A DNA stretch of 64,000 bases, from NCBI RefSeq assembly GCF_001905385.1, contig NZ_LIPF01000007.1, positions 434,001 through 498,000 on the forward strand. The letters are read 5' to 3'. This DNA is from Streptomyces sp. CB02414 (GTDB lineage Bacteria > Actinomycetota > Actinomycetes > Streptomycetales > Streptomycetaceae). The notes beneath the pieces were generated by a model. It had not been told where the DNA came from, made no database searches, and worked only from the letters and a program-made list of their open reading frames with translations. Shown in pieces: positions 41,979 through 49,853 of this stretch (position 1 is the stretch's first letter; each line of letters starts with the position of its first letter). A program made the translations under genes and the position numbers.

Positions 41979-41997
41979 CCATAACGGCGCGTTATGG
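41979..41997. promoter_or_regulatory. inverted repeat before the protease gene
   Basis: CCATAACG and CGTTATGG are perfect 8-base arms around GCG, about 97 bases upstream of the trypsin-like gene. It is a candidate operator placed just after the P450 terminator. Confidence 0.4.
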
Positions 41998-42093
41998 GAA
42001 ACCGGGATTGGTGACCCCCGTTCCCCGCCGGAGATGCTGAGCGCCCCCACCCACCACACGCGACCCCACGCGTGTCGTCGGAATCGAGGAGCC

Positions 42094-42822
42094 TTGCGCA
42101 TCACCAGACTCGTCCCCACCCTGCTGGCCGCGCTCATGGCCGCACTGCTGTCCGCCCTCGCGCTCGCGCCGAACGCCTCCGCGGCCGAGCCCAGGCCCGG
42201 TGAGGGCGGCCCCCAGCCGATCATCGGCGGCGGCTACGCCCAGAACGCCCCCTGGGCGGCCCGGCTGTTCTCCAACGGCACCCAGACCTGCAGCGCCACC
42301 ATCATCTCCCCCACCTGGATACTCACCGCCAAGCACTGCGTGAGCGGCGGCGGGCTCTCCTTCCGCATCGGCAGCCTCGACCAGAGCTCCGGCGGCACCG
42401 TGGCGAACGGCGTGCAGACCGTCACCCACTCCTCGTCGGACCTCGCACTGGTGCGCCTCGACCGCTCCGTCTCCGCCTCCTACGCGCGGCTCGGCCAGCC
42501 CGGCACGGTGCGCGTCGGCCAGAACGTACAGGTCTACGGCTGGGGCGCCACCTCCCGGTGCGGTTCGGAGATCAACTGCCAGTCCCGGTACTTGAAGGTC
42601 GCCAACCTGACCGTCACCCGCGGCTGCTACGACGCCTACTACGGCCAGGCCATCTGCGCCCGCCCCGGTGACGGCATCACCGCGGGCGGCGACTCCGGCG
42701 GTCCGATGATGGCCGGCGGCGTCCAGGTCGGCGTCGCCTCGACCAGCGACCGCCAGACCACCACGGCGTACACGAACGTGACGGCGTACCGCTCCTGGAT
42801 CCAGTCGGTCGCCGGCGTCTGA
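42094..42822 (+). CDS. secreted trypsin-like serine protease
   Basis: A 242-residue S1 peptidase. The signal peptide covers residues 1-30 (RITRLVPTLLAALMAALLSALALA), followed by a short pro-segment and the mature start IIGGGYAQNAPW at residue 43. Catalytic triad: His81 in LTAKHCV, Asp116 in SSSDLALV and Ser201 in GGDSGGP. Cysteine pairs typical of S1 are present. TTG 42094 places the signal peptide at the start, after GAGGAG but with very short spacing. ATG 42034 gives a 20-residue longer N-terminus and cannot be ruled out. Confidence 0.9.
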   Translation: MRITRLVPTLLAALMAALLSALALAPNASAAEPRPGEGGPQPIIGGGYAQNAPWAARLFSNGTQTCSATIISPTWILTAKHCVSGGGLSFRIGSLDQSSGGTVANGVQTVTHSSSDLALVRLDRSVSASYARLGQPGTVRVGQNVQVYGWGATSRCGSEINCQSRYLKVANLTVTRGCYDAYYGQAICARPGDGITAGGDSGGPMMAGGVQVGVASTSDRQTTTAYTNVTAYRSWIQSVAGV

Positions 42823-42938
42823 TCCGCCCTCCCCGGCAGCGGGCCGGGCCGTCCAGCAACCGGACGGCCCGGCAGACGCATGGCACATGCATCTATCCTT
42901 CGGCGCGAACCACCGGCCTCCCGCGCGAAGGAGACGCA

Positions 42939-43769
42939 ATGGCAGGGCAGACAGCCGACTCCCCCGTGACCGAGTACGACGCGGCCGTCCTCCGGCTCCA
43001 GGACGTCGGTGTCCGCCGCCACACCACCGACCAGCTCATCCTCGACGGCGTCGACTGGACGGTCCGGCCGGGAGAGCACTGGGCCCTGCTGGGAGCCAAC
43101 GGCGCCGGCAAGACCACCCTGCTGCGGCTGCTGGGCGCGCTGATGCACCCGACGACCGGGACGGTGGAGGTCCTCGGCAGCCGGCTCGGCCGGGTGGACG
43201 TCCGTGAGCTGCGGGCCCGCATCGGCCACGTCAACTCCGCCCAGCGAGTGCCGCAGGACCTCACCGCCCACACGGTCGTCCTCACCGGGCACAGCGGCAC
43301 CGTGCAGCCCCTGTGGCGGACGTACGACGACGAGGTCCGCCTCCGCGCCCGCGACCTGCTCACCGAACTCGGTGTCAAGGAGCTGGCCGACCGGCCGTAC
43401 GGCGTGTGCTCGGGCGGCCAGCGGGCGCGGGTCCTCATCGCCAGGGCACTGATGGCCGACCCGGCCCTGCTCCTCCTGGACGAGCCCTTCAACGCGCTGG
43501 ACCTGCCCTCCCGGGAGGACCTCGTCGAGGCCATGCACCGGCTGGCCGGGGGGCGACCGCGGCTGGCCACCGTGACGGTGACCCACCATCTGGAGGAGCT
43601 GTTCCCCGCCGTCAGCCACGCCCTGCTCCTGCGCGAGGGCCGGATCCTGACCCGCGGGCCCGTGGACGACGTCCTCACCGACTCCCTGCTGACCGCGTGC
43701 TTCGGCCGGGACATCACGGTGGCCAGGCGGGACGGCCGCTGGTCGGCCTACTCGGGAAGCCGTTCCTGA
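42939..43769 (+). CDS. ABC transporter ATP-binding protein (iron-complex/ModF-like)
   Basis: A 276-residue ATPase. Walker A is GANGAGKTT (near 57), the signature is CSGGQRARV (near 153) and Walker B is PALLLLDEPFNALD (near 176). The H-loop is VTVTHHLEEL. It resembles stand-alone ATPases of the iron-siderophore or molybdate group, but no permease adjoins it. ATG 42939 follows AAGGAG. A cytoplasmic or non-transport role is possible. Confidence 0.9.
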   Translation: MAGQTADSPVTEYDAAVLRLQDVGVRRHTTDQLILDGVDWTVRPGEHWALLGANGAGKTTLLRLLGALMHPTTGTVEVLGSRLGRVDVRELRARIGHVNSAQRVPQDLTAHTVVLTGHSGTVQPLWRTYDDEVRLRARDLLTELGVKELADRPYGVCSGGQRARVLIARALMADPALLLLDEPFNALDLPSREDLVEAMHRLAGGRPRLATVTVTHHLEELFPAVSHALLLREGRILTRGPVDDVLTDSLLTACFGRDITVARRDGRWSAYSGSRS

Positions 43770-44056
43770 GAGCGGAGTGAGCGAGGGCGGCCCCGGAGGT
43801 ATCGGCGTACGGAACGTCCGGGACCGCCCCTCGGCTCCCCCGCCAGGGGACTGCCCAGCCGCCGCCCGGGGGAAACAGGCGACGGCGGCGGTCCGGTCAC
43901 ATGCACACCCACGGGTTACCCCGGTCAACTCCGGGCACCGCCACCCGATCGGCCGCCGCCGGTCGTCCGGTGGGTGCTGCCCGGCTCGTTCAGGGGCATG
44001 CGCATGGGTGGAGGTCCGCGCCTTCGCCCACCCCGACCCCGAGGAGCAGCCGCACC

Positions 44057-45022
44057 GTGGGAACCGCCGTGCACGTCCCGCAGACCCGCGACATGCTCGG
44101 AGAGGAACTCTCCGGCGACGAAGCCCTGACCGCGCTGCGCCGTTACGGAGGTCTGCGGCTCCTGACCGACTCCTTCGCCCGGTTCCGCTACGCGGACGGC
44201 TTCACCAACGCACGGGCCCTCGCCTTCCAGGTGGTCCTCGGACTGGTCCCGTTCACCATCGTGCTCGTCGGCCTCGCCACGTCGGTCCACACCGAGGGCG
44301 TGGGCCGGGTCGTCGAGCTCACGCTCGGGCGGATCGTGCCGGGGGCCAGCGCCGACGTCGTGGAGAAGGCGTTCGAGGGCACCCGGCGCAGCGCCGGCAG
44401 CGACGCGTGGAGCGCGCTGGCGCTCTGGCTCGGGCTGGCGTTCGCCCTGCTGAACCTCGCCTCGGCCATGGGCCAGATCGAGCGGGGCGCCAACCGCATC
44501 TACGGCATCGAGCGCGACCGCCCCTCCCTCCGCAAGTACGGCAGGGCGCTGGTGCTCGCGCTCACCGCGGGCCTGCCGATGGTGCTGGGGTTCCTGGTGC
44601 TCGTCGCGGGCGAGGCCGTCGGGGACGCCGTGGCCCGCTCCGCCGGCGACCGGGCCGGCGCTCCCGGCTGGTGGACCGCGCTGGAGGTACCGGCGGGGCT
44701 GCTGCTGGCCTGGGTCGCCTCGGCGGTGATCCTGCGCTGGTCGCCCCGCCGCGACCAGCCCGGCTACACCTGGCTGGCCTTCGGTTCCGCGGTCCACCTG
44801 GTGCTGTGGGTGTCGGCGACCTGGCTGCTGGCGCTGTACGTCGGTCACAGCGGAGCCTTCGGCGCGGTGTACGGACCGCTCACCGCCTTCATCGCGCTGC
44901 TGCTGTGGGCGAACCTCACGGCGGTGGCGCTCTTCCTCGGCATCGCCTTCGCGGCCCAGCTGGAGGCGGCCCGGGCCGGCATCCGCACTCCGGTACGGCC
45001 GGACCCGGGTCCGGGTGACTGA
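44057..45022 (+). CDS. YihY/virulence factor BrkB family membrane protein
   Basis: A 321-residue inner-membrane protein. After a 40-residue cytoplasmic N-terminus come six helices with the family blocks ARALAFQVVLGLVPFTIVLVGL, NRIYGIERDRPSLRKYGRAL and PLTAFIALLLWANLTAVALFLG. GTG 44057 is preceded by GAGGAG at ten bases. Function is unknown despite old RNase BN naming. Confidence 0.9.
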   Translation: MGTAVHVPQTRDMLGEELSGDEALTALRRYGGLRLLTDSFARFRYADGFTNARALAFQVVLGLVPFTIVLVGLATSVHTEGVGRVVELTLGRIVPGASADVVEKAFEGTRRSAGSDAWSALALWLGLAFALLNLASAMGQIERGANRIYGIERDRPSLRKYGRALVLALTAGLPMVLGFLVLVAGEAVGDAVARSAGDRAGAPGWWTALEVPAGLLLAWVASAVILRWSPRRDQPGYTWLAFGSAVHLVLWVSATWLLALYVGHSGAFGAVYGPLTAFIALLLWANLTAVALFLGIAFAAQLEAARAGIRTPVRPDPGPGD

Positions 45023-45046
45023 CACCCGGTCCGCGCCGCTCGCGCC

Positions 45047-45403
45047 TCAGGCGCAGCCCCAGGCCGACATGCCCTGGATGCGGGCGAGGCTCTTGGCGAC
45101 GGCGATCTGCTCCCCGCGGGTGGCGAGGTCGGCGCGCGGCGCGTACGCGAGGCCGCCCGCGGCGGCCCAGCTCGACGGAGCGAACTGCAGACCGCCGTAG
45201 TAGCCGTTGCCGGTGTTCGCGTTCCAGTCGCCGCCGGACTCACAGGCGGCGATGGCGTCCCAGTCGGTGCGCACGGGGACGGTGGCCGCGGCCGCCGCCT
45301 CGGTGGTCGCGCCCAGGGCTGCCGCGGCGAGGAGGGCCACCGCCGCGGTCCTGGCCGTGCGGACGCGCGAGGCGCTCTGATGAACATCTCGTCTACAGAT
45401 CAT
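45047..45403 (-). CDS. secreted transglycosylase-like (Rpf-domain) protein
   Basis: A 118-residue exported protein. The signal peptide reaches about residue 40 (VRTARTAAVALLAAAALG ... AAAAA). The rest is a resuscitation-promoting-factor domain: DWDAIAACESGGDWNANTGN with catalytic Glu55, then YYGGLQFAPSSWAAAGGLAY and the final GMSAWGCA. It lacks LysM, which many Streptomyces Rpf proteins have, so it is a minimal domain. It would cut peptidoglycan during germination or growth. ATG 45403 has no clear ribosome site. Confidence 0.88.
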   Translation of the reverse strand: MICRRDVHQSASRVRTARTAAVALLAAAALGATTEAAAAATVPVRTDWDAIAACESGGDWNANTGNGYYGGLQFAPSSWAAAGGLAYAPRADLATRGEQIAVAKSLARIQGMSAWGCA

Positions 45404-45633
45404 ACCGAGACTGTTACACCGGGTGACGGTGCGACGCCTCGCCGGCCACCGTCCCGTTGCGCCGGTCGGGGCACGCGGACCACCCGACGGCACCCCCGAG
45501 CCAGGCGTGGGCGCGGAGCCGCCTCGCGAAGCGCCGGGTGCGCGCCCCTCGTTCGTGTGAAGGACCGCGCAGGGCTCGGCCAGTCGGGTGAGCGGCGAGC
45601 GAGTGCGGCACGGCGCGCCCTTACGGTTTCGCG

Positions 45634-46122
45634 GTGACCTCGATCTCAACTGACACACGCCCCCTGCGAACCGCCGACCTCGGCACGCTCGTCATCATGT
45701 CCTGGAGCCGGGAGACCCCCGACGGCGACGTCCCCTTCCTCCTCGCCTGTTCCCTGGGCGACGGCGAGGGCGGCCCGGAGGCGACCGGGGCCGCCGTGGA
45801 GCGGCTGCTGGGCCACGCCGGGCTGTCCGTCGGCGACGGTGTCGTGGACGCCGCGCGGCTGCCGAACCTGCCGGTGACGCTGCTGGTGGTGCCGGGCGCG
45901 GCGGCCCTCACGATGCCGGGGGTCAACGCCCAGTTCGCCCCCACGGCGCAGTGGCGCCGCGCGGTCGACGAGCGCGGGTACGCCTGCCTGATCTTCACCG
46001 CCCGCCCGTGGGGCGACGGGGAGCCAGGCGACGGCGAGGCGGTCGCCGCCTTCGCTAACGACGAGCGGACACTGGCGTCGGCGGCCCAGATGATCCTGCC
46101 CGTGCGCACCCTGCGCAGCTGA
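45634..46122 (+). CDS. hypothetical protein (possibly DUF5949)
   Basis: A 162-residue soluble protein with no signal peptide or helices. Landmarks are LGTLVIMSWSRETPDGDVPFL, LPVTLLVVPGAAALTMPGVNAQ and GYACLIFTARPW. It looks like a Streptomyces-restricted family, probably DUF5949, recalled without a search. GTG 45634 lacks a ribosome site, so the transcript may be leaderless. The 230 bases before it hold no other gene. Confidence 0.65.
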   Translation: MTSISTDTRPLRTADLGTLVIMSWSRETPDGDVPFLLACSLGDGEGGPEATGAAVERLLGHAGLSVGDGVVDAARLPNLPVTLLVVPGAAALTMPGVNAQFAPTAQWRRAVDERGYACLIFTARPWGDGEPGDGEAVAAFANDERTLASAAQMILPVRTLRS

Positions 46123-46138
46123 CGCGCGGCGGTTCGTC

Positions 46139-46675
46139 TCACGTCCACAACTCGCCGCTGTCGCACACCCGGGCGCCCATGTTGCGCTCCATCATGCGCA
46201 GCGCGGCGTCCGCGAGGTCGGAGTGGATGTGGGCGACCGCGTCGCGCGCCACGATGACCTCCAGATGGCGGATGTGGGCGTCGAGCGCCGAGTAGAGCAC
46301 ACACTGCTCGGTCACCTGCCCGCACAGCACCAGCCGGTCGATGCCCTGCTCGTACAGCAGGTACGTCAACGGGGTCTCGAAGAAGATGGAATGGCGTGCC
46401 TTGACCACGAAGAGGGACGAGCCGTCGGGCCGCAGCGGCTCGACGAGGCGGGCGTGCGGTCCGGCGAGGGCCTGGTCGAGGATCTCGCCGTGGTGCGAGC
46501 GCCACTCGCCGAAGTTGTCGTTGACGTAGATCACGGGAACGCCCTGCCGTCGCGCCCGCTCCAGCAGACCGGTCACGGCGGGGAGTACGGATTCCACCGA
46601 GGGAATCAGCGAGTCGGCGTCCTTGTGGTCATAGGTGTTGATCATGTCGATGACGATCAGCGCTGTTTTGCCCAT
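46139..46675 (-). CDS. isochorismatase family cysteine hydrolase
   Basis: A 178-residue amidohydrolase of the nicotinamidase/isochorismatase fold. Triad: Asp10 in ALIVIDMINTY, Lys92 in FVVKARHSIFFETPL and Cys125 in GQVTEQCVLYSALDAH, with the cis-peptide VTEQC. Substrate unknown. ATG 46675 lies inside the upstream Mrr-like gene, giving a 47-base overlap, so the two may be co-translated. Confidence 0.92.
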   Translation of the reverse strand: MGKTALIVIDMINTYDHKDADSLIPSVESVLPAVTGLLERARRQGVPVIYVNDNFGEWRSHHGEILDQALAGPHARLVEPLRPDGSSLFVVKARHSIFFETPLTYLLYEQGIDRLVLCGQVTEQCVLYSALDAHIRHLEVIVARDAVAHIHSDLADAALRMMERNMGARVCDSGELWT

Positions 46676-47474
46676 GCGGCACAGGTTGCCACTGCGCGGC
46701 CGGGAAACCGCTCGGCCGCGCGGGGGCGAGCGCCCAGGGCGCCGGTCCGGCGCCCTCGCTCCAGTCCCGCAGCCGACCCTCGTCCACGCAGACTATTCCG
46801 CTCTGTTCGGCGTACTCGACGGCCGGGCGGGTGAAGTCGCTGGTGGTGACGACGACCGCGACGTCGGCGTCGTGGACGGTGAAACAGGTGCCGCCGAAGC
46901 GCTGCAGGTCCTCGGAGCCGACCTTGTTGCCGTCGGCGTAGCACTTGCACTGGATGACCAGGCGCCGGCCGTCGGGGGCCACCGCCGTCACGTCGGCGCC
47001 CAGGTCGCCCGCGCCGCCGACGACCTCCACCTCGGCGCAGCCGTCGCGCAGGCAGAGGTCGGCTATCGCCTGCTCGAACTCGTCGGCGGTCAGCGGCTGG
47101 TCGTCGTCGGCCGTCGTGGTCGCGGGCTGAGGGATGTGGGACGCCTCCCGCGGCGCCTCGGTCGTCCGTGTCTCCTCCAGTGCCTCCAGGGCCGTCGCCG
47201 TGCCCGCCGCCAGTGCGCGCGTGGTGCGCCGCGCCAGGCCGGAGGCCGAGAGTCCGGAGCGCCTGCGCCGGCCGACGAGACAGGCCAGTACTCCGCCCAG
47301 CACCAGGACGAGCGCCCAGGCCGGGCGCCGCTCGGCGACGTCGAGCGCCATCCGCACGGCCCATCCCGCGACACACAGGCCGACGGCGGCGAGTCCGAAG
47401 AACAGGGCCGTCGCACGGAGGTCGAAGCGGCGCCCGGAGCGACTTCGGCGGGGGCGTCGTGCGGGAGCGGTCAC
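46629..47474 (-). CDS. membrane-anchored Mrr-like restriction endonuclease
   Basis: A 281-residue protein. A basic N-terminus (RRPRRSRSGRR) is followed by two membrane helices (residues 22-45 and 52-68), then a 60-residue linker. The C-terminal Mrr_cat domain (130-245) carries a PD-(D/E)xK core: Asp161 in GADVTAV, then Gln175 and Lys177 in VIQCKCYAD. Mrr-type enzymes cut modified DNA. Membrane anchoring, common in actinobacterial homologues, argues for action on incoming DNA. The start GTG 47474 follows GGAAGG. Confidence 0.88.
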   Translation of the reverse strand: MTAPARRPRRSRSGRRFDLRATALFFGLAAVGLCVAGWAVRMALDVAERRPAWALVLVLGGVLACLVGRRRRSGLSASGLARRTTRALAAGTATALEALEETRTTEAPREASHIPQPATTTADDDQPLTADEFEQAIADLCLRDGCAEVEVVGGAGDLGADVTAVAPDGRRLVIQCKCYADGNKVGSEDLQRFGGTCFTVHDADVAVVVTTSDFTRPAVEYAEQSGIVCVDEGRLRDWSEGAGPAPWALAPARPSGFPAAQWQPVPHGQNSADRHRHDQHL

Positions 47475-47564
47475 GAGGGTGTTTCCTTCCTGGCCGACGA
47501 CATGAAGATCACCTACGCCCGTCTTCCCAAGAACCGGGCGTTCACCGTCCGTTCATGACACGCC

Positions 47565-47583
47565 GTCGGATGGCGCATCCGAC
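47565..47583. promoter_or_regulatory. inverted repeat before the beta-helix gene
   Basis: GTCGGATG and CATCCGAC are perfect 8-base arms around GCG, 36 bases upstream of the beta-helix start and 91 bases upstream of the Mrr-like start. It is a candidate operator in a divergent promoter region. Confidence 0.45.
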
Positions 47584-47618
47584 CGGTGTGGGAATCTTTC
47601 GGGCATAGCGTGCGGAAT

Positions 47619-48692
47619 ATGAAGAAATGCCATGTCGTGTACCTGGTGTGCACCGCAGCGATGATCGGAACGGGGCTCGGTGCGGCTCCGGCGTCCGCCG
47701 GCCACATGACCCACGTGGTCCACCCCGGCGAATCGATCCAGAAGACGGTCGACGCCGCCGGCCCGGGCGACACCGTCCTCCTCACCCCCGGCACGTACCA
47801 CGAGAGCGTCAAGGTGAGCACGCCCGGACTCACCCTGCGCGGCATGGGCCGCAGCACCGTCATCAAGCCGGGCACGGAGAAGGCCGCCGAGGACAACACC
47901 TGCGCCGAGGGCGGCAACGGCATCTGCGTGATCGGGACGAAGGACGAGAACGTCAAGGGCATCACCGTCGCCAACCTGACGGTGACCGGCTTCAAGCGCA
48001 CCGGCCTGTTCTCCATGGCCACCGACGGCCTGACCGTGCGCAACGTCACGGCCGTGAAGAACGGGGTCTGGGGCATCGCCCAGGAGCGGTCGATCCACGG
48101 CATCTTCCGGGACAACACCGCCCGCGACAACGGCGACGCGGGCATCTTCCTCGCCAACACCATCAAGGCCGAGGAAGGCGCCGTGGACACCCAGGGCACC
48201 GAGGTCGCGCACAACCGGCTCGAGGGCAACCGGATCGGCATCACCGTCCGGCGGCTGCGCAATCTGGCCGTCGCGGACAACCTCATCACCGGAAACTGCG
48301 CGGGCGTGTTCGTCGTCGGCGACGAGAACAAGCCCATGGCCGGCGACCTGGTCGTGCGCGACAACTACGTCGTGCGCAACAACAAGTCCTGCCCGAAGAC
48401 CGACCGGCTGGAGGCCCTCCAGGGTTCCGGCATCGTCCTGACCGGCGTCGAGAAGGTCCTGGTCGCCGACAACACGGTCGAGGGCAACTCCGGCAAGTCG
48501 TCGATGTCCGGCGGCATCGTCCTGGCCAAGAGCATGGTGGGCGCCGCCAACTCGAAGAACGAGATCAACGGCAACCGGCTGCGCGACAACTCCCCCGCCG
48601 ACCTCGTCAACGCGACGACCGGCGACACCGCCAAGAGCAACACCTTCACCGGCAACACCTGCGGCGCCTCCGAGCCCGCGGGTCTGTGCTGA
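47619..48692 (+). CDS. secreted right-handed parallel beta-helix protein
   Basis: A 357-residue exported protein. The signal is MKKCHVVYLVCTAAMIGTGLGAAPASA (cleavage near 27). HPGESIQKTVDAAGPGDTV then opens a parallel beta-helix with repeating N-G-I and D-N rungs (TVANLTVTGFKRTGLFS, VAHNRLEGNRIGITVRRL, VVRDNYVVRNN). This matches the NosD/periplasmic copper-binding-like or pectin-lyase-like repeats. Cysteines in DNTCAEGGNGIC and TCGASEPAGLC could pair. Probably binds or cleaves polysaccharide; catalytic residues are not identifiable. Confidence 0.88.
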   Translation: MKKCHVVYLVCTAAMIGTGLGAAPASAGHMTHVVHPGESIQKTVDAAGPGDTVLLTPGTYHESVKVSTPGLTLRGMGRSTVIKPGTEKAAEDNTCAEGGNGICVIGTKDENVKGITVANLTVTGFKRTGLFSMATDGLTVRNVTAVKNGVWGIAQERSIHGIFRDNTARDNGDAGIFLANTIKAEEGAVDTQGTEVAHNRLEGNRIGITVRRLRNLAVADNLITGNCAGVFVVGDENKPMAGDLVVRDNYVVRNNKSCPKTDRLEALQGSGIVLTGVEKVLVADNTVEGNSGKSSMSGGIVLAKSMVGAANSKNEINGNRLRDNSPADLVNATTGDTAKSNTFTGNTCGASEPAGLC

Positions 48693-48751
48693 CGGCCGGC
48701 CGTAGTCACCGGGGAACCCGGAAGAACGCAGAAGAAAGAAGGACGCGGCAC

Positions 48752-49777
48752 ATGACCGCACAGACCGCCCCGCCCCCGCCCATGCGGCTGCGGGAGCTCG
48801 TGTTCGGGGCGGCATGTGCCGCCGCCCTCCGCGCGGCCGCCCGGCTCGGCGTCGCCGACGCGCTCGGCGACTCACCGATGGCCGTGGAGGACCTCGCGGC
48901 CGCGGTGAAGACCGAGCCGAGGCCGCTGCGCCGGCTGCTGCGCGCCCTGACCTGCCACGGCGTCTTCGCCGAGCACAAGGACGGGACGTTCACGCACACC
49001 GACATGTCCCTGCTGCTGCGCGAGGACGACCCGCACAGCCTGCGCTACATCACCCTGTGGTGCACCGAACCGTGGACCTGGGACGCCTGGCCCCTGCTCG
49101 ACGAGGCGGTCCGCACCGGCTCCAACGTCGTCGAGGGCCTGTACGGCAAGGAGTTCTTCACCTACCTCAACGAGGACGCCCCCGAGTCGGCCGAGGTCTT
49201 CAACCGCGCCATGACCACGTCCAGCCGGCAGTCGGCCCAGGACGTCGCAGCGCTCCTCGACCTGTCCGCGAGCACGTCGGTGGCCGACATCGGCGGCGGC
49301 CAGGGGCACGTGGTGGCCAGCCTGCTGGAGAAGTACCCGTCGATGCACGGCACCCTCCTCGACCTGCCCCGCGTGGTGGAGAACGCCGACCCCCGGCTGC
49401 GCGAGGGCGGTTCGCTCGCGGACCGGGTGCGGATCGTGCCGGGCGACTGCCGGGAGGCCATCCCGGTCCGGGCCGACGTCTACGTCATCAAGAACATCCT
49501 GGAGTGGGACGACGACAGCACCGCCCGCGCCCTGCGCAACGTCATGGCGGCGGGCGGCCCCGGGGCACGGGTCGTGGTCATCGAGAACCTCGTCGACGAC
49601 TCGCCCTCCATGCGGTTCAGCACCGCGATGGACCTGCTGCTGCTCCTCAACGTCGGCGGCGCCAAGCACACCACCGACAGCATGGTCGGCCGGCTGACCG
49701 ACGCGGGCCTCGTCATCGACGACATCCGCCCGGTCAACCCCTACCTGCACGCGTTCGACTGCACGGTGCCCGAGTGA
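48752..49777 (+). CDS. SAM-dependent O-methyltransferase (plant-type OMT fold)
   Basis: A 341-residue methyltransferase. Residues 10-100 are a dimerisation winged helix (ARLGVADALGDSPMAVEDLA). Residues 165-340 are the Rossmann domain with SVADIGGGQGHVVASLLEKYP (SAM motif I). DLPRVVENAD and the catalytic-region DVYVIKNILEWDDD follow; the usual His of HxxHDW is here Lys-Asn. ATG 48752 follows AAGGACG. It converges on the SchA/CurD-like gene, and both types occur in aromatic polyketide clusters. No polyketide synthase is present in the window. Confidence 0.88.
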   Translation: MTAQTAPPPPMRLRELVFGAACAAALRAAARLGVADALGDSPMAVEDLAAAVKTEPRPLRRLLRALTCHGVFAEHKDGTFTHTDMSLLLREDDPHSLRYITLWCTEPWTWDAWPLLDEAVRTGSNVVEGLYGKEFFTYLNEDAPESAEVFNRAMTTSSRQSAQDVAALLDLSASTSVADIGGGQGHVVASLLEKYPSMHGTLLDLPRVVENADPRLREGGSLADRVRIVPGDCREAIPVRADVYVIKNILEWDDDSTARALRNVMAAGGPGARVVVIENLVDDSPSMRFSTAMDLLLLLNVGGAKHTTDSMVGRLTDAGLVIDDIRPVNPYLHAFDCTVPE

Positions 49778-49792
49778 GCTGACGGGCGGGCC

Positions 49793-49841
49793 GCACTTCG
49801 GCCGCCGGTCCGCGACGTGCGCGGGCCGGCGGCCGAGGTGC
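49793..49841. terminator. bidirectional terminator
   Basis: GCACTTCGGCCGCCGG (49793-49808) and CCGGCGGCCGAGGTGC (49826-49841) pair at 15 of 16 positions with a 17-base loop, between the convergent methyltransferase and SchA/CurD-like genes. Confidence 0.75.
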
Positions 49842-49853
49842 GTGCGGGCCAGG

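Noticed and set aside
41981..41998. Inverted repeat as a second terminator of the P450 gene
   Set aside because: It is AT-rich and lies after a better GC-rich terminator, so a protein-binding site is more likely.
46139..46675. Nicotinamidase assignment for the isochorismatase-like gene
   Set aside because: The fold and triad fit, but the zinc-binding pattern of nicotinamidases is not evident, so only the family was named.
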